From NCBI GenBank assembly GCA_036556965.1, contig DATBIO010000189.1, forward strand, positions 1 through 40,900: a stretch of 40,900 nucleotides of DNA, in the 5' to 3' direction. Source of the stretch: DATBIO01 sp036556965. GTDB lineage: Bacteria; Acidobacteriota; Vicinamibacteria; Fen-336. The position numbers and the translations under genes are program-made. Below the pieces are notes generated by a model. It was not told the origin of the DNA and did no database searches. It worked only from the letters and a program-made list of their open reading frames with translations. This document shows, one piece after another, positions 34,266 through 40,900 of the stretch; position 1 is the first letter of the stretch; each line of letters opens with the position of its first letter.

Positions 34266-36035
34266 GTGCCGCGGTTCCGCGGGATCCACCTGCGCCGCGG
34301 GCAGAAGCTGGCGGCGGCAGGCGCGGTGGTCGTGGGCGGGCTCCTGGCGCTGCGCTACCCGCAGGTGCTGCGCCCCACGCTCGAGGCCCTGGCCCCCGCG
34401 CCCCTGGCCCCTCCCGCGGCCCGGGTGCGCGAGGTTCCCGCGGAGCAGGTGGTCCTCGCGCGCCGGCGCCAGGGCCTGCAGGGGCTGGTGCACGCGGCGG
34501 AGCGCAGGGACCTCCTCTCCGACGCCCCGGGCGCCGCGCTGGTGCTGGTGGACCAGGAGCTGGTGGCCGCGCTCCTGGCCGCGCTGGCGCCGCGCGAGTA
34601 CGTGATCGACGGCACCTACCGCGTGGTGGTGGCGGGCGCACGCGTGAGCTTCGAGGACGGCCTGGCCCTGGTGCGCCTGGACGGGCGGGCCAGCCTGGAA
34701 GGAGCGGGGGGCGAGGTCTTCGCGGACGTGACGGTGGTGGGCGACCTGCAGCTCCTGCGCGAGCAGGAGCGCGCGGAGGTGCTGCGCGCCCGGGTGAGCC
34801 TGTTGGCGGTGGACGTGCGGCGGGTGGACGTGGTGGTGGACGCGCGGGAGGCGGAGAAGCTGGTCGAGCGCCTGGGCGAGCGGCGCCTGGCCGACTTCGC
34901 GCAGATGGCCAGCGAGCTCGAGATCCCGGTGCGCCAACGGTACGAGGTCGAGCTCCCCGCGGTGGAGGCGGGGCCCGTACGGATCGAGGCCGCCACCCTT
35001 CCCGTGGCCCTCAGCGTGCTGGCCGTGCGCGCCTTCCACGGCCGGCTCTGGGTCTCCATGGCCGCCTCCTTCGACCAGGCGCCGCCCGCCGGCGCCCCGG
35101 CGCCCCCTCCCGTGGCCGCTCCGCTGCCCTCCCCCGCGCCCGCGGCCTCTCCCGACCAGCTCGTGCGCGAGGTGGAGGCCCTGCGCGCGCGCTTCGCCGC
35201 CCTCGTGGACCGGGAGCCGTTCGTCCGTTCGTCCCTCGCGCGCAGGGGCGACCTGGTGGTGGCGGTGCCCGCGCCGCTCTTCGAGGACGTGGTGCGCCGC
35301 CTGGCCGACCGGTACCTCGACCGCGTCGCCCTCCGCCTCGACGACCTCGTGGTGCGCAAGGAGGGGGCGGTGCGCAAGGACACCTTCCTCGGCGAGATCC
35401 ACGCCGGCGACTGGAGGGTGTCGCTGCGCTTCCGCGAGGTCCGCGGACTGCTGCGGGCAGGCGCGCCGCGGGTCCGCCTGCCCGGGGGCGACCGCGTGGA
35501 GGTGGACCTGCCCGTGCACCTGGAGCAGGCATCCGGGGCCGCCCTCGCCCGCTTCGCCTGGGACTCGCGGTCGGTGGTCAACGTGATCTGCAGGGACTTC
35601 GAGGTGGAGGAGGCGGTGGGTGGCCGCGTCCCCTCGCGCGCCTATCCCGTCCACGGCCGCTTCGCCCTCGCCGCGGGCGAGGACCGCCTGGTGGCGCGGC
35701 CCTCCTTCGACCGGCGCTTCCGCATCCACCCCGAGCCGAGCGCCGACTCCTGGTCACGCGTGCGCGCGGCGCTGGACGCCCAGGACCGCCTTTCCCGCTG
35801 CGGCATGGCCCTCGACCCCGACGACGTGGTCCGCCAGCTGCGCGAGATGGTGGCGCGGGGCTTCGTGGTCACGCTGCCGGACAAGCTCTTCCGGCCCGTC
35901 AGCCTGCCCACGCGCCTGACGCCATCCGTCGAGGTGGAGGGCCACGCGGTGGAGGTGGTGCTGACCCAGAGCAGCCTGGGTGTGGCCCCCGAGGGGCTGT
36001 GGTACAGCGTGGACGTGGACGCGCGGTTGCAATAG
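34266..36035 (+). CDS. membrane-anchored protein with two similar halves, family unknown
   Basis: This 589-residue protein starts with a basic tail and one hydrophobic anchor (LAAAGAVVVGGLLAL). Two alpha/beta regions (~85-265 and ~315-589) are separated by a Pro/Ala linker (~272-298). Both halves start with a helix after a short strand (LVLVDQELVAALLAAL; LVVAVPAPLFEDVVRRLA), continue with long strands, and end alike (AFHGRLWVSMAASF; APEGLWYSVDVDA). This suggests an internal duplication. The helix-plus-curved-sheet plan is reminiscent of TULIP or SMP lipid-carrying domains, but I cannot prove that by eye. It follows the L,D-transpeptidase by 61 bases in the same direction and probably belongs to the same operon. 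The GTG start has no strong Shine-Dalgarno. Confidence 0.55.
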   Translation: MPRFRGIHLRRGQKLAAAGAVVVGGLLALRYPQVLRPTLEALAPAPLAPPAARVREVPAEQVVLARRRQGLQGLVHAAERRDLLSDAPGAALVLVDQELVAALLAALAPREYVIDGTYRVVVAGARVSFEDGLALVRLDGRASLEGAGGEVFADVTVVGDLQLLREQERAEVLRARVSLLAVDVRRVDVVVDAREAEKLVERLGERRLADFAQMASELEIPVRQRYEVELPAVEAGPVRIEAATLPVALSVLAVRAFHGRLWVSMAASFDQAPPAGAPAPPPVAAPLPSPAPAASPDQLVREVEALRARFAALVDREPFVRSSLARRGDLVVAVPAPLFEDVVRRLADRYLDRVALRLDDLVVRKEGAVRKDTFLGEIHAGDWRVSLRFREVRGLLRAGAPRVRLPGGDRVEVDLPVHLEQASGAALARFAWDSRSVVNVICRDFEVEEAVGGRVPSRAYPVHGRFALAAGEDRLVARPSFDRRFRIHPEPSADSWSRVRAALDAQDRLSRCGMALDPDDVVRQLREMVARGFVVTLPDKLFRPVSLPTRLTPSVEVEGHAVEVVLTQSSLGVAPEGLWYSVDVDARLQ

Positions 36036-36062
36036 CGCGGCCCCCATGCGATCCCTGGAGTC

Positions 36063-37022
36063 ATGAGCCTGAGCAGGGGCGGCGGAGAGCGCCGGGGCGC
36101 GGGCCTCTTCCGCGTCTGCCCGGCCTGCGGCGCGCGCGCCTTCGTCGGCCGCCTCGCCTGCCCCCGGTGCGGGGGGCCCCTGGACGAGGGCCAGGTGGAG
36201 GGCAGCGTCCCGGAGGCGCGGGGCCGCCGGGCCGCAGACAGCGTCTTCGGCCGCCGCGGCCTGGTCGTGCTGAGCGCGCTGGCCGTCCTCCTGGCCACCA
36301 CCGCCGTCTTCGTGGCCCGCGGCGCGCTGCACGGGGGCGTCCGCGGGCACACCGCCTCCTCCGAGCCCGCCGCGGGGGCGGGGGCGGCGGCGCCGCTTCC
36401 CGAGGTGGGCGACGAACCGGTCGCGCCCCCCGGCGCGGGCGACCCACGCGCGCTGGACCGCGGGCGGCGCCTGCTGGAGGGGGGCCGCGCCGCGGAGGCG
36501 GTGCGCGTGCTGAGCCGGGCCGTGGCCGCCTCGCCCAACGACGCCCTGGCCGCGCACCTCTACGGCCTCGCCCTCCATCGCTCCGGCTCCCGCGACCGCG
36601 GGCTGTTCCAGCTCGAGCGCGCGGCGCGCCTGGCCCCCGGCGTCGCCAGCTACCGCCTCGAGCTCGCGCGGACGCTCGCCGCCAGCGGCCGCCAGGCGGA
36701 GGCGCGCCGGCACCTGGAAGCGGTGCTGGGAGTGGATCCCGGCAACGCGGCCGCGCGGCAGGCCCTGCGGCCGGAAGAGGCGCCGGCCGGGGCGGACGCG
36801 GGCGTCGACCTCGGAGGCGCCCCGGGCCCGCGCGAGCCGGGCGCGCCCGGCTCGTCGTTCACCGACGAGGACCTCCGGCGCTACCGCTCGCCGGCGTCGC
36901 CGCGGCCCCCGCCCGCGAGCGCGCCGTCCCCGCCGGCGGGACCCTCACCCCTGCCGGCGGCGCCCACTCCCGGCCCCGGCGCGTCCCCTCAGGGAGGCGG
37001 CGCGCCCCGTCCCCGCTGGTAG
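36063..37022 (+). CDS. zinc-ribbon, transmembrane, TPR protein
   Basis: This 319-residue protein begins with a Cys4 zinc ribbon (VCPACGARAFVGRLACPRCGG), then a membrane helix (GLVVLSALAVLLATTAVFVA, ~66-85), a Pro/Ala linker, and TPR repeats at ~125-235 (LDRGRRLLEGGRAAEAVRVL, YGLALHRSGSRDRGLFQLE, RTLAASGRQAEARRHLEAV). The C-terminal 70 residues are Pro-rich and disordered. No enzyme motif is present; it looks like an envelope scaffold. The ribbon is of the same type as the one on the kinase at 12404-14035. Its 3' end overlaps the convergent mltG gene by 34 bases. It follows the two-halves protein by 27 bases and may be part of the sigma54 transcript. Confidence 0.6.
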   Translation: MSLSRGGGERRGAGLFRVCPACGARAFVGRLACPRCGGPLDEGQVEGSVPEARGRRAADSVFGRRGLVVLSALAVLLATTAVFVARGALHGGVRGHTASSEPAAGAGAAAPLPEVGDEPVAPPGAGDPRALDRGRRLLEGGRAAEAVRVLSRAVAASPNDALAAHLYGLALHRSGSRDRGLFQLERAARLAPGVASYRLELARTLAASGRQAEARRHLEAVLGVDPGNAAARQALRPEEAPAGADAGVDLGGAPGPREPGAPGSSFTDEDLRRYRSPASPRPPPASAPSPPAGPSPLPAAPTPGPGASPQGGGAPRPRW

Positions 37023-37993
37023 TGGTCGACCGCCCTCTGGTGCTCGGCCAGGGTGTCGCTGAAATAGTGCGAGCCGTCGCCGCGGCTGACGAAGTACAGG
37101 TCCGCGACGGGAGCGGGACGGAGCACGGCCTGGAGGGAGGCCCGCCCCGGCGATGCGATCGGCCCCGGGGGCAGTCCCGGGTAGCGATAGGTGTTGTAGG
37201 GCGAGTCGACGTCGAGGTCCTCGCGGCGGATGTTCCCGTTCCACGTGCCCGCCCGGCGCAGCGCGTAGATCACGGTCGGATCGGTCTGCAGGGGCATGCC
37301 CTTCTTCAGGCGGTTGAGGAACACCGCCGCCACGCGTGGCCGCTCCTCGGGCCTCGCCGTCTCCATCTCCACCACGGAGGCCAGCGTCACCACCTCGCGC
37401 AGGGTGAGCCCGCTCGCGCGCACGGCATCCATCTCGGGCCCCACCACCGCCCGGAAGCGTCCCACCATGCGCGCCGGCAGCTCCGCGGGCGCCTCGGCGG
37501 TGGGCGCCAGGTCGTAGGTGTCGGGAAACAGGTATCCCTCCAGGTCACCGGCCTGCGGGTCGAGGTCGCGGATCAGGGACGCGTCGCCCGCCTTGGCCAG
37601 GAAGCCGGCGGGACCGAGCCCGCTCGCCCGGAGGATCCCGGCCATGTCCTCGATGGTGCGCCCCTCGGGGAAGGTGACGAAGCGCCGCACGACCTCGCCG
37701 CGCACCATCTTGCCCACGATCTGGTCGAGGGCGAGCCCGGCGGGCAGCTCGTACTCGCCCGCCTTCAAGCGTCCCGCCTCGCCGCGCGCCAGCACGTAGA
37801 GCCGGAAGAGCTGGGGATGCCGCACCCGCCCCAGGGCATGGAGCCGGCGGCCGATCTCCATCACGCTCGCGCCGGGCGGCACCACCAGGGACTGCGGGGC
37901 GGCGGCGCCACCCAGGGGCATGCGCGTCTCGTGGTACCAGGCGCCCGCGGCGGCGAGCGCGAGCAGGACGAGGACAGCCAGGAATCGGCGCAA
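36989..37993 (-). CDS. mltG: endolytic murein transglycosylase MltG (YceG-like)
   Basis: This 334-residue protein has a single N-terminal membrane anchor (FLAVLVLLALAAAGAWY), a LysM-like region (VVPPGASVMEIGRRLHALG) and the YceG catalytic domain: ltFPEG-like FVTFPEGRTIEDMA, EGYLFPDTY, TLASVVEMETA with the catalytic Glu209, then AAVFLNRLKKGMPLQTDPTVIYA and SPYNTYRYPGLPPGPIASPG. MltG cleaves nascent glycan strands in the inner membrane and may set their length. TTG 37993 is the start because GGAGG lies five bases upstream and the anchor follows at once. Next to ruvX, a common arrangement. Confidence 0.96.
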   Translation of the reverse strand: MRRFLAVLVLLALAAAGAWYHETRMPLGGAAAPQSLVVPPGASVMEIGRRLHALGRVRHPQLFRLYVLARGEAGRLKAGEYELPAGLALDQIVGKMVRGEVVRRFVTFPEGRTIEDMAGILRASGLGPAGFLAKAGDASLIRDLDPQAGDLEGYLFPDTYDLAPTAEAPAELPARMVGRFRAVVGPEMDAVRASGLTLREVVTLASVVEMETARPEERPRVAAVFLNRLKKGMPLQTDPTVIYALRRAGTWNGNIRREDLDVDSPYNTYRYPGLPPGPIASPGRASLQAVLRPAPVADLYFVSRGDGSHYFSDTLAEHQRAVDHYQRGRGAPPP

Positions 37994-38025
37994 CCAGCCT
38001 CCGGGAGGGCGCAGGGGCGCGCCGT

Positions 38026-38457
38026 CTAACGCGCCTCGCTGTCCGCCAGCTTACGGTAGTCGAGGTAGCTCTGGAGGATGAGGATGGCGGCCACCTTGTC
38101 CACCACCTCCTTCCGGCGGCGCCGGCCGAGCTCCGCCTCGTCGAAGGCGCGGTGGGCCATCACCGTGGTGAGCCGCTCGTCCCACGTCACCAGGGGCACG
38201 CGCAGGGCGCCGCGCAGGTCCTCCACGAAGGCCAGGACCTTCTGCGCCTGCGGTCCGAGGCTCCCGTCGAGCGACCGCGGCAGGCCCACCACCACCTCGC
38301 CCGCCTGATGCTCGCGGACGAGCGCGGCCACCGCCTTCACGTCCTTGCGGGGCCCCACGCGCGCGAGGTTGGGCAGCCCGCGGGCCAGGGTCCCGGTCTC
38401 GTCCGACACCGCCACCCCCACCACCTTGTCGCCCACGTCGAGTCCGAGCCTGCGCAT
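38026..38457 (-). CDS. ruvX: Holliday-junction resolvase-like protein RuvX (YqgF)
   Basis: This 143-residue protein has the RNase H-like fold of the YqgF family: MRRLGLDVGDKVVGVAVSDE with the first catalytic Asp, VVGLPRSLDGSLGPQAQKV, the TWDERLTT motif and DKVAAILILQSYLD with the last Asp. Family members act in pre-16S rRNA 5' end maturation and may cut branched DNA. ATG 38457 is preceded by TATACT 12 bases upstream, giving a leader of about five bases. It is probably cotranscribed with mltG, which starts 32 bases downstream. Confidence 0.95.
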   Translation of the reverse strand: MRRLGLDVGDKVVGVAVSDETGTLARGLPNLARVGPRKDVKAVAALVREHQAGEVVVGLPRSLDGSLGPQAQKVLAFVEDLRGALRVPLVTWDERLTTVMAHRAFDEAELGRRRRKEVVDKVAAILILQSYLDYRKLADSEAR

Positions 38458-38469
38458 TTCGCGGGCGTG

Positions 38470-38508
38470 AGTATAGCCGTGCGGCGCCGCCGACTCCGCT
38501 GATATGCT
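38470..38508. promoter_or_regulatory. divergent -10 elements between ruvX and a Ser/Thr kinase
   Basis: On the minus strand TATACT (38475-38470) lies 12 bases before the ruvX ATG. On the plus strand TATGCT (38503-38508) ends exactly six bases before TTG 38515. The two lie within 40 bases, so the promoters must overlap. No good -35 is visible for either. Confidence 0.5.
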
Positions 38509-38514
38509 GCGCCC

Positions 38515-39561
38515 TTGCGCTCCCGCAAGTACAACATCCTCCACGAGCTTGGCTCCGGAGGCATGGGCAAGGTCTACAAGGGACTGCTCATCGGCCAGGC
38601 CGGCTTCCAGCGGCCCGTCGTGCTGAAGGCCATGCTCAAGGACGAGGATCCGGAGCACCTGCAGCTCTTCGTCGAGGAGGCCCGCCGGTACGCAGTGCTC
38701 GACCACGAGAACATCGGCCGCATCTTCGACTTCGAGCGCGTGGCTTCGCAGCTCTGCATCGTCCTGGAGTACATCGACGGGTGGAGCGTGGCCGACTACA
38801 TCGAGCGGCACCGGGAGGTGGGGCGGCTGCCGGACGTCGAGCTGAGCGTGTTCATCGCCAGCCGCGTCTGCCGCGCACTCCAGTACGTGTTCGAGCGCGC
38901 GGCCATCGTCCACCGCGACGTCAGCCCCGGCAACATCATGATGACCCGGCAGGGCACGGTGAAGCTGATCGACTTCGGCATCGCCACCCGCAGCGGCACC
39001 AAGGACCAGACCCTGACCGGCAAGCCGGCCTACATGGCCCCGGAGATGGTGGTGGAGCTGCGGGCCGACCACCGCAGCGACATCTTCAGCCTGGGGTCGG
39101 TGTTCTTCGAGATGCTGACCCTGAGGCGGCTCTTCGAGGCCGACACCACCGCGCGCGTGCTGGAGATGGTGGTCTCGGGCCAGCCGCCCTCACCCCGCCG
39201 CTTCAACCCCGCCATCCCGGACGGGGTCATGACCATCCTGCGCCGTGCGCTCCAGCGTGACCCTCGGCGGCGCTTCCCATCCGCCGCGGAGATGGGCCAG
39301 GCCTGCGAGCACTTCCTCTACGACAAGGGCTACGGTCCCACCAATCTCACGCTGAAGGAGTACCTGAACGCGCTCTTCGAGGTGCCCGCGCCCGCCCCCG
39401 AGGGCCAGGCGGCCGCTGTCGCGGCGCCCTCGCCCGCCCGCCCGTCCGCGGGGGAGCGCACGCCCCTCGCCCCGCCGCGCCGCGCCCCGGGCGCGCTCAC
39501 GCAGCGCTCCGTGCGCCGCGGGACGCGGACGCGCAGCCGCCCCCCCACCACGCGCGGCTGA
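38515..39561 (+). CDS. Ser/Thr protein kinase, soluble
   Basis: This 348-residue protein is a Hanks-type kinase domain (~6-275) plus a Pro/Arg-rich tail and no membrane segment. Catalytic elements are present: glycine loop GSGGMGKV, K38 in VVLKAM, HRDVSPGN (133-140) in place of the usual HRDLKPEN, DFG 153-155 and GKPAYMAPEM in the activation segment. The HRDVSPGN variant keeps Asp and Asn and is known from active kinases. TTG 38515 places the start six bases after TATGCT, so the transcript is probably leaderless. The basic tail (residues ~310-348) could bind nucleic acid or membrane lipids (inference). Divergent from ruvX; a sensor kinase follows 97 bases downstream. Confidence 0.9.
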   Translation: MRSRKYNILHELGSGGMGKVYKGLLIGQAGFQRPVVLKAMLKDEDPEHLQLFVEEARRYAVLDHENIGRIFDFERVASQLCIVLEYIDGWSVADYIERHREVGRLPDVELSVFIASRVCRALQYVFERAAIVHRDVSPGNIMMTRQGTVKLIDFGIATRSGTKDQTLTGKPAYMAPEMVVELRADHRSDIFSLGSVFFEMLTLRRLFEADTTARVLEMVVSGQPPSPRRFNPAIPDGVMTILRRALQRDPRRRFPSAAEMGQACEHFLYDKGYGPTNLTLKEYLNALFEVPAPAPEGQAAAVAAPSPARPSAGERTPLAPPRRAPGALTQRSVRRGTRTRSRPPTTRG

Positions 39562-39588
39562 GCCCGCCGCGGGCCGGCCCCGCAGAAA

Positions 39589-39627
39589 CGGACACCAAAG
39601 AGACGTTCTGTGCATCCTTCGTGTCCG
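39589..39627. repeat. inverted repeat between the kinase and sensor kinase genes
   Basis: CGGACAC (39589-39595) and GTGTCCG (39621-39627) form a perfect 7-bp inverted repeat with a 25-base centre that adds a few more matched bases. It lies 20 bases upstream of a -10 element. It could be a regulator-binding dyad or a weak terminator. Confidence 0.4.
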
Positions 39628-39646
39628 ATCCTCGTCGTTTTCGCGC

Positions 39647-39652
39647 TATGCT
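39647..39652 (+). promoter_or_regulatory. -10 element upstream of the last sensor kinase
   Basis: TATGCT is identical to the -10 proposed for the kinase gene at 38503-38508. Six bases later stands ATC 39659, in frame with the sensor kinase. Confidence 0.4.
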
Positions 39653-39658
39653 CCTCCC

Positions 39659-40900
39659 ATCCCTCACCCCGGGGGACGTCTGATCGAAGAGACCACCGAC
39701 GAACGCCTCGCCCGCAGTGAGCGCCAGCTGGCCGCGGCCCAGCACCTGACGTCCGTGGGGAGCTGGGAGTGGGACATCCCGGCCGACGAGATCCGGTGGT
39801 CGGACGAGCTGTACCGCATCTACGGCCTGGACGACCTGACCACCGCCACCTACGAGATCTTCCTGGCGCGGGTCCATCCCGACGACCGGCCCCGGGTGGA
39901 CGCGACGGTGCGCGCCTGCCTGGAGACCGGAGTCCCGTTCGACTTCGAGGAGCGCATCGTGCGCCCCGACGGAGAGGTGCGCGAGGTGCGCTCGCGCGGG
40001 GAGCTGGTGCGCGACCCCGCGACCGGCCGGCCCCTCCGCATGATCGGAGCCTGCCAGGACGTGACCGAGGCCCGTCGCACCGAGCGGGCGTTCTCTCTCG
40101 TCCAGCTGACCATGCGCGCGGTGGGCGAGGCCGCCGACCTCGCGACCGCGCTGGCCCATGTCGTGCGCCACGTGTGCGAGGCCACGGGCTGGATGCTCGG
40201 CCAGGCGTGGCTGCCCACGCCGGAGGGCGACGCCCTGGAGTGCGGACCCGGCTGGCACGCTTCCCTCGACGGCCTGGCCGCCTTCCGCGGGCTGTGCGAG
40301 GGGGTCGCCTTCACCGCGGGCGAAGGGCTTCCCGGCCGAGTGTTCGCCACGGGGCGGCCGGAATGGGCGGCCACCATCGACCCCGCCCTCTTCCCGCGCG
40401 CGGCCCACCTCCGCGAAGCCGCCCTTCTGTCCGCCATGGCGGTGCCCGTCCTGGCCGGTGACGACGTGGTGGCGGTGCTCGAGTTCTTCACGCGCACGCC
40501 GAGGGCGGAGGACGGCCACCTGGTGGACCTCGTCTCCGCGGTGGCCGCGCAGCTCGGGCCCCTGGTGCGCCGGAAACGGGCGGAGGACGAGAACGAGCGC
40601 TCGCGCCAGGAGCTGCGCGCGCTCAGCGCCCACCTGGAGAGGGTGCGGGAGGACGAGCGCGCGGCGGTGGCGCGTGAGCTGCACGACGAGCTCGGCCAGT
40701 CCCTCACCGCGCTGAAGATGGACGTGGCCTGGCTCGAGCGCCGCCTGCCCGCGGAGAGCGCCGGCCTGCGCGCCAAGCTGGGGGAGATGAACGCCATCCT
40801 GGACCGGACCCTCGGGCAGACCCGGCGCCTGTGCAGCGACCTGCGGCCCGAGGTGCTGGACGGCCTGGGGCTGGCCGCCGCGCTCGAGTGGCAGGCGGCG
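39659..40900 (+). CDS. PAS-GAF histidine kinase of the NarL-partner type, 3' end outside the window
   Basis: The frame is open to the end of the window (414 visible codons). A PAS domain with its PAC tail comes first (from LARSERQLAAAQHLTSVGSW to MIGACQDVTEA), then a GAF domain (from MRAVGEAADLATAL to SAVAAQLGPLV) and a HisKA_3 dimerisation domain with the phospho-acceptor His in VARELHDELGQSLTALKMD. The ATPase domain must lie beyond 40900. No membrane segment is seen. The PAS N-terminal helix needs a start before about 39716, yet no ATG, GTG or TTG exists there in frame: the candidates are ATC 39659 (leaderless, six bases after TATGCT) and CTG 39680 (overlapping the stop of an 11-codon upstream ORF). 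GTG 39755 would cut the PAS helix. Confidence 0.88.
   Translation, partial: MPHPGGRLIEETTDERLARSERQLAAAQHLTSVGSWEWDIPADEIRWSDELYRIYGLDDLTTATYEIFLARVHPDDRPRVDATVRACLETGVPFDFEERIVRPDGEVREVRSRGELVRDPATGRPLRMIGACQDVTEARRTERAFSLVQLTMRAVGEAADLATALAHVVRHVCEATGWMLGQAWLPTPEGDALECGPGWHASLDGLAAFRGLCEGVAFTAGEGLPGRVFATGRPEWAATIDPALFPRAAHLREAALLSAMAVPVLAGDDVVAVLEFFTRTPRAEDGHLVDLVSAVAAQLGPLVRRKRAEDENERSRQELRALSAHLERVREDERAAVARELHDELGQSLTALKMDVAWLERRLPAESAGLRAKLGEMNAILDRTLGQTRRLCSDLRPEVLDGLGLAAALEWQAA

Overview
The window is very GC-rich, gene-dense bacterial DNA with mostly short intergenic gaps. A secreted protein with the VWFA-related domain typical of Acidobacteriota (2193-3131), a Ser/Thr kinase fused to a TolB/PD40-like propeller (22782-25490), two further Ser/Thr kinases and many secreted proteins of unknown family point to a member of the Acidobacteriota. 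This assignment is an inference from gene content; no rRNA or tRNA gene is visible. I saw no CRISPR array, insertion sequence or prophage, so this reads as chromosomal core plus lineage-specific envelope and signalling genes.

Layout. 1-3131: a truncated DnaJ/TPR protein, a secreted protein, a DUF4126 membrane protein and the VWFA protein. 3136-4796 (minus): a small membrane protein and an Nramp-like transporter. 4849-6498: an FHA-GAF-PP2C phosphatase. 6554-7564 (minus): a DUF5666 lipoprotein with an 18-Asp run, behind a strongly structured intergenic region. 7777-11104: a membrane histidine kinase overlapping an NtrC-type sigma54 activator. 11115-14519 (minus): a TPR/BACON-like secreted protein, a zinc-ribbon Ser/Thr kinase with a PEGA domain, and a lone receiver protein. 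14590-17537: hsp20, a 22-codon ORF and lon in one coupled array. 17534-18019: decayed gene fragments. 17970-20162 (minus): TetR regulator, alpha/beta hydrolase and SRPBCC protein. 20232-22630: YmdB-type phosphoesterase, AraC regulator with a membrane half, small secreted protein. 22782-25490 (minus): kinase-propeller fusion. 25683-29895: xseA-xseB-ispA-tlyA-nadK. 29892-32381 (minus): VIT1-like protein and a GT-C-like membrane protein. 32523-37022: an envelope gene set behind a sigma54-type promoter. 36989-38457 (minus): mltG and ruvX. 38515-40900: a third Ser/Thr kinase and a PAS-GAF histidine kinase cut by the window end.

How the genes may work together. Three Ser/Thr kinases share the window with an FHA-containing PP2C phosphatase, which suggests phospho-Thr signalling, although no direct link is shown. 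The sigma54 activator at 9752-11104 and the sigma54-type promoter at 32429-32445 are the two halves of a sigma54 circuit, but nothing in the sequence proves that one acts on the other.

The most interesting locus is 32429-36035. Its first protein looks like a catalytically dead L,D-transpeptidase, it is coupled (TGATG) to an intact L,D-transpeptidase, and it is followed by a membrane-anchored protein built from two similar halves.

A second theme is transcript architecture. At several genes on both strands a -10-like hexamer ends exactly six bases before the start codon, so the transcripts would be leaderless. Several other starts overlap the preceding stop as GTGA, ATGA or TGATG. Two genes (ispA and the last histidine kinase) have no ATG, GTG or TTG where the protein family requires the start.
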